Of a stretch of 20,930 nt of DNA, positions 1-9,436 are shown piece after piece. Every line of letters begins with the position of its first letter. Positions within the stretch are counted from its first letter, which is position 1. Source of the stretch: Lautropia sp. SCN 70-15. Lineage in GTDB: Bacteria > Pseudomonadota > Gammaproteobacteria > Burkholderiales > Burkholderiaceae_E. The DNA is taken from assembly GCA_001724315.1 (NCBI GenBank), contig MEEC01000018.1:1-20930 (forward strand), in the 5' to 3' direction. The notes beneath the pieces were generated by a model. It made no database searches. It was not told the origin of the DNA and saw only the letters and a program-made list of their open reading frames with translations. The translations under genes and the position numbers were made by a program.

Positions 1-500
1 CCCGCGCGTCCACGGCGCCTCGGGGTTGATCTCGGCCACGACCACGCGCGCGCGGCGCGCGGCCGCCACGACGTAGTCGTTGGCCAGGCCGAAGCTCAGG
101 CCCCGGCCAGAGCGGGACGGCGCAAGCTGGATCAGCACGACGTCGGCGGGCCGCATCCCCGAGGCGAAGGCGGGCTCGAGCTCGCTGTAGTGCGTGGGCA
201 CGATCCGCAGCAGGCCGGCCGACGCGAGCGAGGCGGCGCGGCCCATCGCACCGTAAGAGTAGAAGCGCAGCCCCTCGGCCTTCGCCGGCGAGAAGGTGTC
301 GGAGAAGAGCGTGCCGACGAACACGTCGACGCCGCCCAGCCGCTCGCGCTGCTCGACCAGCGCGCGGGTCAGCGTGAGCGGCTCCGCGGCCACCTGGCCG
401 CAGACCACGCTGTCGCCGGGGCGGATCCACTGCGCGAGGTCCGGCACGCCGGGGCGGACCTGCAAGGCGTCGAGACGACTCAAGGGGGCGGCTCCCGCAT
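1..500 (-). CDS. Acetyl-CoA hydrolase / 4-hydroxybutyrate CoA-transferase family protein, N-terminal part (cut by window edge)
   Basis: The minus strand from the ATG at 500 reads 166 codons without a stop and leaves the window. Early residues contain a GDSVVCGQVAAEP segment. The end reads SFGLANDYVVAAARRA then VVVAEINPEAPWTRG, which resembles the first domain of the acetyl-CoA hydrolase/transferase (Cat1, 4-hydroxybutyrate CoA-transferase) family, where an AEVNPQMPRT-like stretch is usual. The catalytic glutamate of this family lies further on and is outside the window. The start is 11 bp after the acyl-CoA dehydrogenase stop, so it is the last visible gene of that operon. A TTG at 482 is an alternative start. 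It would move CoA between acetate or succinate and another acid; donor and acceptor are unknown. It is the third CoA-transferase-type gene of the cluster. The Yersinia itaconate CoA-transferase belongs to this family, which fits but does not prove a similar role. Confidence 0.8.
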
Positions 501-511
501 CGGTTCGGCCC

Positions 512-1678
512 TCAGTAGGACTTCGGCAGCCCGAGCACCCGCTCGGCGATGAAGCACAGCACCAGCTGCGGGCTGACCGGCGCGATGCGCGGGATCATCA
601 CCTCGCGCAGGTAGCGCTCGACGTGGTACTCCTTCGCGTAGCCGAAGCCGCCGTGCGTCATCACCGCCTGCTGGCAGGCATCGAAGCCCGCCTCGCCGGC
701 CAGGTACTTGGCCGCATTCGCGGCAGCCCCGCAGGGCAGGCCCTTGTCGTACTGCCAGGCCGCCGACATCATCATCAGCCGCGCCGCCTCGAGCGCCATC
801 CAGTTCTTCGCGAGCGGATGCTGGATCGCCTGGTTCTGGCCGATCGGCCGGTTGAAGACCACCCGCTCCTTCGCGTAGGCAGTGGCCTTCGCCAGCGCGC
901 ACCGGCCCAGCCCGATCGCCTCGGCGGCGATCAGGATCCGCTCCGGGTTCATGCCGTGCAGGATGTACTCGAAGCCCTTGCCCTCCTCGCCGATCCGGTC
1001 CTCGACCGGGATCTCGAAGCCCTCGAAGAAGAGCTCGTTCGAGTCGACCACCTTGCGGCCCATCTTCTCGATCTCGTGCACGCGGATGCGGCTGCGGTCG
1101 AAGTCGGTGTAGAACAGGCTCAGGCCCTCGGTCGGGCGCCTGACCTCCTCGAGCGGCGTGGTGCGCGCGAGCAGCAGGATCTTGTCGGCCACCTGCGCGG
1201 TCGAGATCCAGACCTTCTGGCCGTCGACCACGTAGCGGTCGCCCTTGCGCGCCGCGCGCAGCTTGAGCTGCGTGGTATTCAGGCCGGTGTTCGGCTCGGT
1301 GACCGCGAAGCAGGCCTTGACCTTGCCGGCGGCCATCGGCGGCAGCATCCGCTGCTTCTGCGATTCGTTGCCGAACACCACCACCGGGTTCAGGCCGAAG
1401 ATGTTGATGTGCACCGCCGAGGCGCCCGACATGCCCGCGCCCGACTCGGCGATCGCCTGCGCCATGATCGCGGCCTCGGTCACGCCGAGACCCGAGCCGC
1501 CGTAGGCCTCCGGAATGCAGATGCCGAGCCAGCCGTTGGCGGCCATCGCGTCGAAGAAGTCGAATGGGAAGCCGCCCTCGCGGTCCTTCTTCAGCCAGTA
1601 GGCGTCGTCGAAGTCGCGGCAGATGCGCTCGATCGAGTCGCGGATGCTTTCCTGTTCGCTGGTCAGCGAGAAGTCCAT
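512..1678 (-). CDS. Acyl-CoA dehydrogenase
   Basis: A 388-residue FAD flavoprotein of usual family length. It has the N-terminal helical domain (about 5-115), a beta domain with CFAVTEPNTG (123-132) and DGQKVWIST (152-160), and a C-terminal helical domain with THGGFGYAKEYHVERYLRE (341-359). It would form a 2,3-double bond in a CoA ester and pass electrons to ETF. Where medium-chain enzymes carry the catalytic Glu in a YEG motif, this protein reads RIAPVSP (364-370), so the usual base is absent. A Glu lies at 246 in HGMNPERILIA, the place used by isovaleryl- and long-chain acyl-CoA dehydrogenases (inferred by eye). A GAGGAA ribosome binding site precedes the ATG. It follows a CaiB-type transferase by 15 bp, so its substrate is probably an acid activated by that enzyme, for example a branched or dicarboxylic acyl-CoA. 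Confidence 0.93.
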   Translation of the reverse strand: MDFSLTSEQESIRDSIERICRDFDDAYWLKKDREGGFPFDFFDAMAANGWLGICIPEAYGGSGLGVTEAAIMAQAIAESGAGMSGASAVHINIFGLNPVVVFGNESQKQRMLPPMAAGKVKACFAVTEPNTGLNTTQLKLRAARKGDRYVVDGQKVWISTAQVADKILLLARTTPLEEVRRPTEGLSLFYTDFDRSRIRVHEIEKMGRKVVDSNELFFEGFEIPVEDRIGEEGKGFEYILHGMNPERILIAAEAIGLGRCALAKATAYAKERVVFNRPIGQNQAIQHPLAKNWMALEAARLMMMSAAWQYDKGLPCGAAANAAKYLAGEAGFDACQQAVMTHGGFGYAKEYHVERYLREVMIPRIAPVSPQLVLCFIAERVLGLPKSY

Positions 1679-1693
1679 CGTTTTCCTCGTCGT

Positions 1694-2926
1694 TCAGTGC
1701 TGGATGTCGGGCGGGCGGACCGCGCCGCGCTCGATCAGCTCGCGAATTCGCGTGTCGTCGAAGCCGGCCTCGCGCAGGATCTCGGCGCCCTGCTCGCCCA
1801 GCCGCGGAGCAAGCCGGCTCGGCGCCGGCTGGGTGGCGGACCAGGTGGCGGCGACCCGCATGTCGCGGATCCTGCCTTCGCTCGGATGCTCCACCGTGCG
1901 AAAGAAACCGGTGGCCGCGAGATGCGGGTCGGACAGCAGGCCCTGCAGGTCGTTCATCGGCATGACCGGCACGTCGGCCGCCTCGAGCAGAGCGAGCCAC
2001 TCGGCGGTAGTGCGCGTCTCGAAGATCCGTGCGAGCTCGGCGTTGACGTGATCGATGTTCGCGATGCGGGCGGCGAAACCGGCAAAGCGCGGGTCCTTCT
2101 TCGGCAGGTCCTCGCGGCCGATGGCGGCCAGGAAGGCGTTCCACTGCTTGTCGTTGTAGACCAGCGCGCAGACGTAGTCGTCGCGGGTCCTGTACGGCCT
2201 GCGGTCGGGCGACAGCTGGCGCCCGTAGCCGCCGGCGTCGAGCGGTGGCTCGAAGGTCAGCCCGCCGAGGTGGTCGCCGAGCACGAAGCCGGTCATCGTC
2301 TCCATCATCGGGATGTCGACGCGCTGGCCGCGCCCGGTGCGCTCGCGGTTGACCAGGGTCGCGGCGATGGCGCCCACCGCCGCCAGCGCCACCACCCGGT
2401 CGCTCAGCGCGGTCGGCACGTAGCGCGGCGTGCCGTCGCCGGCGCGCGCGATCAGGTGGGGCAGACCGCAAGCCCCCTGGATCAGGTCGTCGTAGGCGGG
2501 CTTGTCGGCGTAGGGCCCGTCCTGGCCGTAGCCGAAGACGCCCGCGTAGACGATGCGCGGATTGATCGCCGACACCTCCTCCCAGGACAGGCCCAGCCGG
2601 GCCATCGCCTGCGGCCGCACGTTGTAGACCAGCACGTCGGCCTCGGCGGCCAGCCTGAGCAGCACCTCGCGGCCCTCCGGCTTCTTCAGGTCCAGGCAGA
2701 TGCTGCGCTTGCCGCGGTTCGTGTTCAGGAAGATCGGCCCCATGCCGGCGTGGCGCGCGGGGCCGATCTGCCGCACCAGGTCACCCTCGGGAGGCTCCAC
2801 CTTGACCACGTCGGCGCCGTAGTCGGCCAGGGTCTGCGTGGCGTACGGGCCCATCAGCACCGTGGTCATGTCCACGATGCGGATGCCGGCCAGGGGCCCG
2901 GCGGCGGCGCCGTCGCGCTGCGCCAT
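1694..2926 (-). CDS. CaiB/BaiF family (class III) CoA-transferase, copy 1
   Basis: A 410-residue class III CoA-transferase. The N terminus reads LAGIRIVDMTTVLMGPYAT (12-30), then ADYGADVVKVEPPEGD (34-49), and the KPAYDDLIQGACG stretch (142-154) places the likely catalytic Asp at 146, which forms the aspartyl-CoA thioester anhydride in this family. The C-terminal region contains VPVMPMNDLQGLLSDPHL, also typical. It transfers CoA from a donor such as succinyl-CoA to an organic acid. It starts 4 bp after the lyase gene, with a GGAG ribosome binding site that overlaps the end of that gene. It is clearly related to the copy at 4277-5581: both begin with the same RIVDMTTVLMGPYATQ block and share the PRYVP and YNDxQW stretches. 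The two are therefore probably paralogues with different acceptors. The acceptor cannot be read from the sequence. Confidence 0.93.
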   Translation of the reverse strand: MAQRDGAAAGPLAGIRIVDMTTVLMGPYATQTLADYGADVVKVEPPEGDLVRQIGPARHAGMGPIFLNTNRGKRSICLDLKKPEGREVLLRLAAEADVLVYNVRPQAMARLGLSWEEVSAINPRIVYAGVFGYGQDGPYADKPAYDDLIQGACGLPHLIARAGDGTPRYVPTALSDRVVALAAVGAIAATLVNRERTGRGQRVDIPMMETMTGFVLGDHLGGLTFEPPLDAGGYGRQLSPDRRPYRTRDDYVCALVYNDKQWNAFLAAIGREDLPKKDPRFAGFAARIANIDHVNAELARIFETRTTAEWLALLEAADVPVMPMNDLQGLLSDPHLAATGFFRTVEHPSEGRIRDMRVAATWSATQPAPSRLAPRLGEQGAEILREAGFDDTRIRELIERGAVRPPDIQH

Positions 2927-2930
2927 CGGC

Positions 2931-3809
2931 TCAGCTCCGGCGCGGCGCGCCCGCCGCCGCGTAAGCCAGGATCTGGCGTGCGTTCTTCAGGTGCGGCTGG
3001 TCGATCATCTTTCCGTCGAGCCGGGCCACGCCGGTGCCGCTGCTCTCATCGAAAGCGGCGATGACCCGAAGCGCCCAGTCGATCTCCTGCTCGCTCGGCA
3101 CGAAGGCGGCGTTCACCACGTCGACGTGCTTCGGATGGATCACCGCCTTGGCCACGAAGCCGTCGCGGCGCGCCGCCAGGGTCTCTTCGCGCAGGCCGTC
3201 GAGATCCTCGATGTCGACGTAGACGGTGTCGACCGCGTCCACGCCCGCCGCGGCCGCGCCGGCCAGGCACAGGTTGCGCGCCAGCAGGAAGGGGCCGAGG
3301 TACTGGCCGGCTTCCTTGTTCCGGCTGGCGCCGAGCGAGGCGGACAGGTCCTCTGCGCCCCACATCAGCCCGCACAGTCGCGCGCTCGTCCCGCGATAGT
3401 CGCCGAGCCCGAACAGCGAGTGCGCGGTCTCGGTGGCGATGGCCAGGATCCTCGTCGCACCCACCTGCTGGCCGGTCGCCGCCTCGAAGGCGTCGAGGTA
3501 CAGGTCGAGGCGGCGCAGGTCGTCCGCCGAACCGCACTTGGGCAGCACGATGCCGTGGGGGCGCCCGGACATGACCGCGGCCAGGTCGGCCAGCGTGAGC
3601 CCGGTGTCCAGCGCGTTGACCCTCACGAACAGCTTCTTGCCGGCGCGCTCGGCGCCCAGCATCGTGCGCGTGACCTGCCGCGCCTCGGCCTTGCTGGCTG
3701 GCGCGACCGAATCCTCCAGGTCGAGGATCAGCGCGTCGGCGGCGCCGGTCATCGCGCGCTCGAACTTGCGCGCGCTGTCCCCGGGAACGAACAGGTAGGA
3801 GCGGATCAT
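2931..3809 (-). CDS. CitE/HpcH-HpaI family acyl-CoA lyase (citramalyl/malyl-CoA lyase-like)
   Basis: A 292-residue protein beginning MIRSYLFVPGDSARKFERAM, the usual N terminus of CitE-like lyases. The substrate-binding Arg is in FVRVN (Arg63) and the Mg-binding acids are Glu127 in AIATETAH and Asp154 in WGAEDLSASLG. KAVIHPKHVDVVN (221-233) is the family's late conserved block. Such stand-alone CitE proteins split 3-hydroxyacyl-CoA esters such as malyl-CoA, citramalyl-CoA or beta-methylmalyl-CoA into acetyl- or propionyl-CoA plus glyoxylate or pyruvate. The start at 3809 is chosen because the ATG overlaps the hydratase stop as ATGA and has a GAGGAGG site upstream. The reading frame stays open further upstream to about 4355, but that part is antisense-like noise inside the hydratase gene. 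Placed directly after a MaoC hydratase, it probably cleaves the hydratase product. Confidence 0.92.
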   Translation of the reverse strand: MIRSYLFVPGDSARKFERAMTGAADALILDLEDSVAPASKAEARQVTRTMLGAERAGKKLFVRVNALDTGLTLADLAAVMSGRPHGIVLPKCGSADDLRRLDLYLDAFEAATGQQVGATRILAIATETAHSLFGLGDYRGTSARLCGLMWGAEDLSASLGASRNKEAGQYLGPFLLARNLCLAGAAAAGVDAVDTVYVDIEDLDGLREETLAARRDGFVAKAVIHPKHVDVVNAAFVPSEQEIDWALRVIAAFDESSGTGVARLDGKMIDQPHLKNARQILAYAAAGAPRRS

Positions 3810-4273
3810 GGCCGTGCCTCCTCGGCGGGCAGGCGCTTCATGAAGGCCGAGCGCCGGCAGACGCAGACCAGTTCGTCGCGATGGTTGTAGCCACGATGCT
3901 CGAACTCGACGATGCCGGCGTTCGGGCGCGAGCCGCTCGCCCTGACCGACACCACCTCGGTCTCCACGCGCAGCGTGTCGCCGTGGAAGACCGGCTTCGG
4001 GAAGCGGATGTCCGACATGCCCAGGTTGGCGATCGTCGTGCCCAGCGTGGTGTCGGTCACGCTGATGCCGATCACCAGGCCCAGCGTGAACAGGCTGTTC
4101 ACCAGCCGCTGGCCGAACTCGGTCTTCTCGGAGAAGTGCGCGTCGAGGTGCAGCGGCTGCATGTTCAGGGTCATCACCGAGAAAAGCGTGTTGTCCATCT
4201 CGGTGACGGTGCGGGTCACCGCGTGGCGGAACACGTGCCCGGGTTCGAACTGCTCGAAATGGAGTCCTGCCAT
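3806..4273 (-). CDS. MaoC-like hot-dog fold hydratase/dehydratase (mesaconyl/itaconyl-CoA hydratase-like)
   Basis: A 155-residue single hot-dog protein of the MaoC family. The hydratase region reads TLNMQPLHLDAHFSEKTEFG (35-54), followed by a hydrophobic helix and the FPKPVFHGDTLRVETEVVSV segment typical of the mesaconyl-CoA or itaconyl-CoA hydratase branch. It would add water across the double bond of an enoyl-CoA, giving the hydroxyacyl-CoA that the overlapping lyase gene can split. In the (R)-specific enoyl-CoA hydratase PhaJ the catalytic pair is Asp and His spaced D-x4-H. Here the His is present (His42) but the Asp position is Asn37, so the catalytic arrangement may differ. Its stop overlaps the lyase start by 4 bp, which suggests translational coupling. 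It starts 3 bp after the CaiB copy 2 stop. Confidence 0.88.
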   Translation of the reverse strand: MAGLHFEQFEPGHVFRHAVTRTVTEMDNTLFSVMTLNMQPLHLDAHFSEKTEFGQRLVNSLFTLGLVIGISVTDTTLGTTIANLGMSDIRFPKPVFHGDTLRVETEVVSVRASGSRPNAGIVEFEHRGYNHRDELVCVCRRSAFMKRLPAEEARP

Positions 4274-4276
4274 GTC

Positions 4277-5564
<1,288 letters not shown>

Positions 5565-5581
<17 letters not shown>

Positions 5582-6566
5582 CGTAGGCCTCGAGGACCTC
5601 GGTGCCCGGCTTGCCGCGCTTGTCGAGCGCGGCCGCCCAGTCCTTCTGGACCGTGGCCGCGATGCCGGCCAGCTTCTTCGTGTCGGCTTCGCCCAGCCTG
5701 GTGAAGCTCACGCCGGCGGCCGCGATCTTCGCGCGGTTCGCGGCGACGCCATTGTCGAGGAAGGTGCAGACGTTGTTCGCAGCGGCGTCGCCGGCCGAGA
5801 GCATCGCCTGCCGCACGTTCTCGGGCAGCGACAGGAACTTCTTCTGGCTGATGCCGTAGCTGATCAGCACCGTGCCGAAGCTCACGTCCTGCGTGGCGCC
5901 CTTCAGGCGGCTGGGCAGGTCGTAGGCCAGCAGGCTGGCGGTCGGGAACACGACGCCATCGATGGTGCCGCGCGACAGCGATTCGTAGGTGTCGGGCGCC
6001 GCCATGTTGACCGGCACGCCGCCCAGCGCCTTGATGGTCGCGCCCTGGGCCGCGCCGGCGGTGCGCAGCTTCATGCCGTTGATCGACTCGAGCGACTCGA
6101 TCTTCCGGGTGGCATAGACCTGGTACGGCTCGAGGATCGCGCCGAACAGGATGACGAACCCGTTGGGCGCCAGTTCCTGCTTGTCGAGGACGCCGCCGCG
6201 CACCAGCTTCATGAAGGCCCGCGTGCCCTGGCAGGAGGTGCTCGCCAGGCCCGGAAGCTCGGACACCGTCATGAGCGGCATCTTGTCCGACACGTAGGAC
6301 GGCACCACGTACGCGATGTCGGCGACGCCGGTCATCGCGAGCTGGAACATGTCCTTGGCCTTGCCCAGCTGCTCTGCCGGGAAATGCTGGACCTCGACCG
6401 CGTTGTTGGTCTGGCGACGGACCTCGGCGATCCAGAACTTCAGACCCTGCTCGGCGAAGAAATGGCCGACCGGCAGCGAATCGGCCACGCGCAGCGAGGT
6501 CTGTGCGCCGGCGAAGAGCGGCAGGGCGGCGACCGCCGCCGCGGCCGCGAGTCTGGCGAGTTTCAT
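5565..6566 (-). CDS. dctP: TRAP transporter periplasmic solute-binding protein (DctP family)
   Basis: A 333-residue secreted binding protein. A signal peptide with Lys/Arg followed by an Ala/Leu-rich core ends in LPLFAGA, with cleavage likely after residue 21 before QTSLRVAD. The DctP signature is seen as HFPAEQLGKAKDMFQLAMTG (61-80) and as SINGMKLRTAG (161-171), where Arg168 is the conserved residue that usually holds the substrate carboxylate. The substrate is therefore probably an organic acid. A GAGGAG site lies 6 bp before the ATG. It follows dctM by 54 bp and overlaps the next CoA-transferase gene by 17 bp. The order Q-M-P, with the binding protein last, places it next to the catabolic enzymes. 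The ligand cannot be read from the sequence; the context suggests a dicarboxylate or other short-chain organic acid. Confidence 0.93.
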
Positions 6567-6620
6567 GCTTGTCTCCTCATGGGTGTGAAAGCGGGACGTG
6601 AAGCCAGGGGCGGGGCCGCG

Positions 6621-7907
6621 TCAGAGCATCCGCGACGGAAGCCACAGCACCAGCTGCGGTATCGCCACGAGCACGGCGATGAGAACGAAATGCGCGAGCA
6701 CGTGCGGCCAGGCGCCGACGAACACCTCCGACAGGGGGCGCCGCGCGTACCTGGCCACCACGAAGGCGTTGAGCCCGACCGGCGGCGTGATCATCCCGAC
6801 CTCGCCGGCCACGATCATCACGACACCGAACCAGACCGGGTCGTAGCCCATCGCCTGGACCACCGGAAGCATGACCGGCACGGTCAGCACCAGGATCGCG
6901 ATCTGGTCCAGGAAGCAGCCCAGCACGACCAGGATGCCGATGATGACCGCGATGACCAGCCAGGGCGGCAGCTCGAGGGCACCGATGCCGGCGACCACCC
7001 TCGGCGTGACGCCGGTGAGCGTGAAGAAGTAGCCGAAGATGTGCGCGCCGACCAGGATCATGAAGATCATCGCGGTCGAGCGCAGCGCGTTCAGCGAGGC
7101 GGCATAGAGCTTGCCGCCCCGCATCCGGCCCGAGACCGCGGCGATCGCGAAGGCGCCGCCGGCGCCGAGCGCCGAGGCCTCGGTCGGGGTAGCGATGCCC
7201 AGGTAGATCACCCCGGTCACGAAGCCGAACAGCACGATCATCGCCCAGACCCCCCGCAGCGAGGAGACCTTCTCGCGCAGGCTGTGGCCGTCGCCTCGCG
7301 GCGCGCGCGAGGGATCGCGCCAGACCAGGTAGAGCACCGTGAGCACGATCGTGAAGGTGACCAGGATGCCCGGGATCACCCCGCCGATCAGCAGCTTGCC
7401 GATGCTGACGTCGGCGATGATGCCGAACAGGATCAGCGCGATGCTGGGCGGGATCAGCATCGCCAGCGTGCCCGAGATCGCCACCACGCCGCAGGCGAAC
7501 CGCGGCTCGTAGCCCTGCTCGAGCATGGCCGGGATCGAGGTGGCCGACAACGTCGCCGCGGCCGCGGTGCTCGACCCGGAGATCGCACCGAAGCCGGCGC
7601 CGGAGAGCGCGGTGGCGATCCCGAGCCCGCCCGGGACCCTGCCCACCCAGACCGCGGCGGCCCTGAACAGGTTGTCGGCGATCCCGCTCAGGATCACGAA
7701 CTCCGCCATCAGGATGAACATCGGGATGGAGATCAGCTCGTAGGAACTGACCGTGGAGATCGAGGTCGTCGACAGGATGCCCGATAGCAGCCCGAAGCCG
7801 CCGTGGGCGAGCAGCCCCGCCGCGCCGGCGATGGCGAGCGAGAAGCCCACCGGCACGCCCCCGGCCAGCAGCAGGAACAGCAGCCCGACGATCGATGCCG
7901 CCAGCAT
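6621..7907 (-). CDS. dctM: TRAP transporter large permease (DctM)
   Basis: A 428-residue, strongly hydrophobic protein of usual DctM length with about 12 membrane segments. Typical blocks are SIPMFILMAEFVILSGIADN, ALSGAGFGAISGSSTAAAAT and GEVGMITPPVGLNAFVV. It is the sodium-coupled channel subunit of the inner-membrane TRAP transporter and works with DctQ and DctP. The start at 7907 is chosen because the ATG shares one base with the dctQ stop (TGATG), a standard coupling arrangement. A longer open frame upstream to 8306 lies wholly within dctQ in another frame and is not real coding. No broken or missing segment is visible. Confidence 0.95.
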   Translation of the reverse strand: MLAASIVGLLFLLLAGGVPVGFSLAIAGAAGLLAHGGFGLLSGILSTTSISTVSSYELISIPMFILMAEFVILSGIADNLFRAAAVWVGRVPGGLGIATALSGAGFGAISGSSTAAAATLSATSIPAMLEQGYEPRFACGVVAISGTLAMLIPPSIALILFGIIADVSIGKLLIGGVIPGILVTFTIVLTVLYLVWRDPSRAPRGDGHSLREKVSSLRGVWAMIVLFGFVTGVIYLGIATPTEASALGAGGAFAIAAVSGRMRGGKLYAASLNALRSTAMIFMILVGAHIFGYFFTLTGVTPRVVAGIGALELPPWLVIAVIIGILVVLGCFLDQIAILVLTVPVMLPVVQAMGYDPVWFGVVMIVAGEVGMITPPVGLNAFVVARYARRPLSEVFVGAWPHVLAHFVLIAVLVAIPQLVLWLPSRML

Positions 7908-8443
7908 CAGTGGTCCTCCACGCGCGCCGGCAGCGCGATCAGCGCCTTGCCGGTGGCCAGCGACAGCGCGTGACCGACCGCGCGACCCAGCAGGCGCAGC
8001 GCGATGACGGCGCTGCCCAGCGCGACGATCGCGTCGGGGATCCAGCTGGGCCATTCGACGGCGCCCATCACCACCGCGCCCGAGGCCCACTTCTCGAGCG
8101 ACGAGCTCGCGAACAGCCAGACGATGACCGAGAAGACCCCCGCCATCGCGAGACCGCCGAGCACCTCGACGCCGCGCGCCAGCCAGGGCGGCATGGCGGG
8201 GCGCAGCAGATCGACCGCGACGTGATGGTCGGCCGCGAGGGTGTCGGAGACCGCGAAATAGAACATCGCGGGCATCAGGTACATGCCGATCAGCTCGTAG
8301 GACCACGGAAAGGGCGCGTTCATCAGGTAGCGCGCGCCCACGTCGCAGAACACGATGGCCATCACCGCCAGCAGGCAGGCGACGCCGATCGCGCGCAGGA
8401 TGCGCTCGAGTGCCGCCATCAGGGCCCGGTTGCGCGCGATCAT
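7907..8443 (-). CDS. dctQ: TRAP transporter small permease (DctQ)
   Basis: A 178-residue membrane protein with four predicted helices (about 17-37, 50-67, 91-111, 133-153). The block VFCDVGARYLMNAPFPWSYE (31-50) is the conserved DctQ motif, and the loop with LAADHHVAVDLL is also typical of the family. It pairs with DctM in the inner membrane. An AGGAGA site lies about 9 bp upstream of the ATG. The gene begins 55 bp after the IclR-type regulator on the same strand and is coupled to dctM by a TGATG overlap. The regulator and transporter may therefore be transcribed together. Confidence 0.92.
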   Translation of the reverse strand: MIARNRALMAALERILRAIGVACLLAVMAIVFCDVGARYLMNAPFPWSYELIGMYLMPAMFYFAVSDTLAADHHVAVDLLRPAMPPWLARGVEVLGGLAMAGVFSVIVWLFASSSLEKWASGAVVMGAVEWPSWIPDAIVALGSAVIALRLLGRAVGHALSLATGKALIALPARVEDH

Positions 8444-8498
8444 CGCCGGTCTTCTCCTGAGTCGGGGCGTGCTCCGCGCATGCGCTCTCTCCGCCCGC

Positions 8499-9269
8499 TC
8501 AGGGCAGCCTGGCCACGAGCGCCCGCGCCTCGTCGCGCAGCAGGCGGCCGATCTGGTCCACCTTCGCCTCCACGCGGTGGCGGGGCGCCGCGACGACCAG
8601 CGCGTGGATCGTGCCGTGCAGGTCGAAGCCCGAGGCCACCGAGATCACGTCCGGACGGAACTCGCCGAGGTTGGTCGACCAGCCCTGCCGGCGCTCCCTT
8701 TCCACCGTGTCGAGCAGCGTCTTGCGGACCAGGCGCGCGCGGCCCGAGCCCCCCGCGGGCAGCGCAGCGACCACCGCGCGCCGCGCGTCTTCGCCGAGCA
8801 CCGCCAGTTGCGCCCGGCCCGAGGCCGAGAGGTGCAGCGGCTTCGTCTCGCCCGGATGGGCCGCGAAGCGCACCAGCTCGCGGGACTCGACGACATCGAG
8901 GTACAGGGAGCGATCGGTGGCGAGCACCGAGTCGATCGCGGTCTCGCCGGTCAGGTCGCGCAGGCGCTCAAGCGACTCGCGGATCCGCAGCGAAACGGGA
9001 TCGTTCTCGGAGACCGCGTGCGCCAGGTCGAGCCAGCGTCGCGTGGGGTAGTAGGTCGGCGCAGGCCCCACGCGATAGAGGTAGCCCCGCCCCACCAGCG
9101 TGGCGAGCAGCGCGAGCGCGCTCGACCGGGGCGCCTCGATGGCCCGCGACACCTCGCCGAGCGACATCGGGCGCGCCGCTTCCGCAAAGGCCTCGAGGAT
9201 CTGCAGGGTGCGCAACGCGCTTTTTACCGACATGTGTGTCGCAGCGGGGCGCCCGATCCGGGCGCTCAT
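8499..9269 (-). CDS. IclR family transcriptional regulator
   Basis: A 256-residue IclR-type regulator. The winged helix-turn-helix is at about 15-78, including SALRTLQILEAFAEAARPMS and the recognition-helix area APRSSALALLATLVGRGYLY. The C-terminal effector domain includes ETAIDSVLATDRSLYLDVVE and the GWSTNLGEFRPDVISVASGF block (about 190-212), typical of the family. It probably senses a small organic acid, either the imported substrate or a CoA-linked product, and controls the TRAP/catabolic operon downstream plus the divergent MFS gene. No good ribosome binding site precedes the ATG at 9269. An internal Met13 start (MSVKSALRT) is possible but also lacks one. A perfect GTTCAC-N4-GTGAAC palindrome ends 5 bp before the start codon, suggesting autoregulation. 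Confidence 0.93.
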   Translation of the reverse strand: MSARIGRPAATHMSVKSALRTLQILEAFAEAARPMSLGEVSRAIEAPRSSALALLATLVGRGYLYRVGPAPTYYPTRRWLDLAHAVSENDPVSLRIRESLERLRDLTGETAIDSVLATDRSLYLDVVESRELVRFAAHPGETKPLHLSASGRAQLAVLGEDARRAVVAALPAGGSGRARLVRKTLLDTVERERRQGWSTNLGEFRPDVISVASGFDLHGTIHALVVAAPRHRVEAKVDQIGRLLRDEARALVARLP

Positions 9270-9273
9270 TCTT

Positions 9274-9295
9274 GTTCACATAGGTGAACGTTCAT
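9274..9295. promoter_or_regulatory. Putative IclR-type operator at the regulator start (palindrome plus an extra half-site)
   Basis: GTTCAC at 9274-9279 and GTGAAC at 9284-9289 form a perfect inverted repeat with a 4-bp spacer. A further GTTCAT half-site follows directly at 9290-9295. The palindrome occupies the region just upstream of the IclR-type regulator's ATG, where the ribosome binding site should be. Its layout resembles the palindromic operators of PobR/PcaU-type IclR proteins, but binding by this protein is inferred. Confidence 0.65.
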
Positions 9296-9406
9296 TTACA
9301 GGCTTGAATCGTGTCATGGCCCCGGGCGCATCGTCAACATTGCGCCGCAGCATCGGCCGCGAGCGCGAAGCCTGGTGTTCGATCACCCTGCATCGTGCGC
9401 GAGCGC

Positions 9407-9435
9407 TTGCCAGCCCGTTCTCGATCATGAATAAT
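9407..9435 (+). promoter_or_regulatory. Putative sigma-70 promoter for the MFS gene
   Basis: TTGCCA at 9407-9412 (5 of 6 matches to TTGACA), a 17-bp spacer and AATAAT at 9430-9435 (5 of 6 matches to TATAAT). The expected transcription start is near 9441-9443, at or beside the likely ATG of the MFS gene. This is a rare AT-rich patch in a very GC-rich window. Confidence 0.6.
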
Positions 9436-9436
9436 T

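Noticed and set aside
296..3064. A 922-codon open frame on the plus strand
   Set aside because: It runs antisense to the CoA-transferase family gene, the acyl-CoA dehydrogenase and CaiB copy 1, and is rich in Arg, Ala and His with no recognisable domain. It is a by-product of high GC content.
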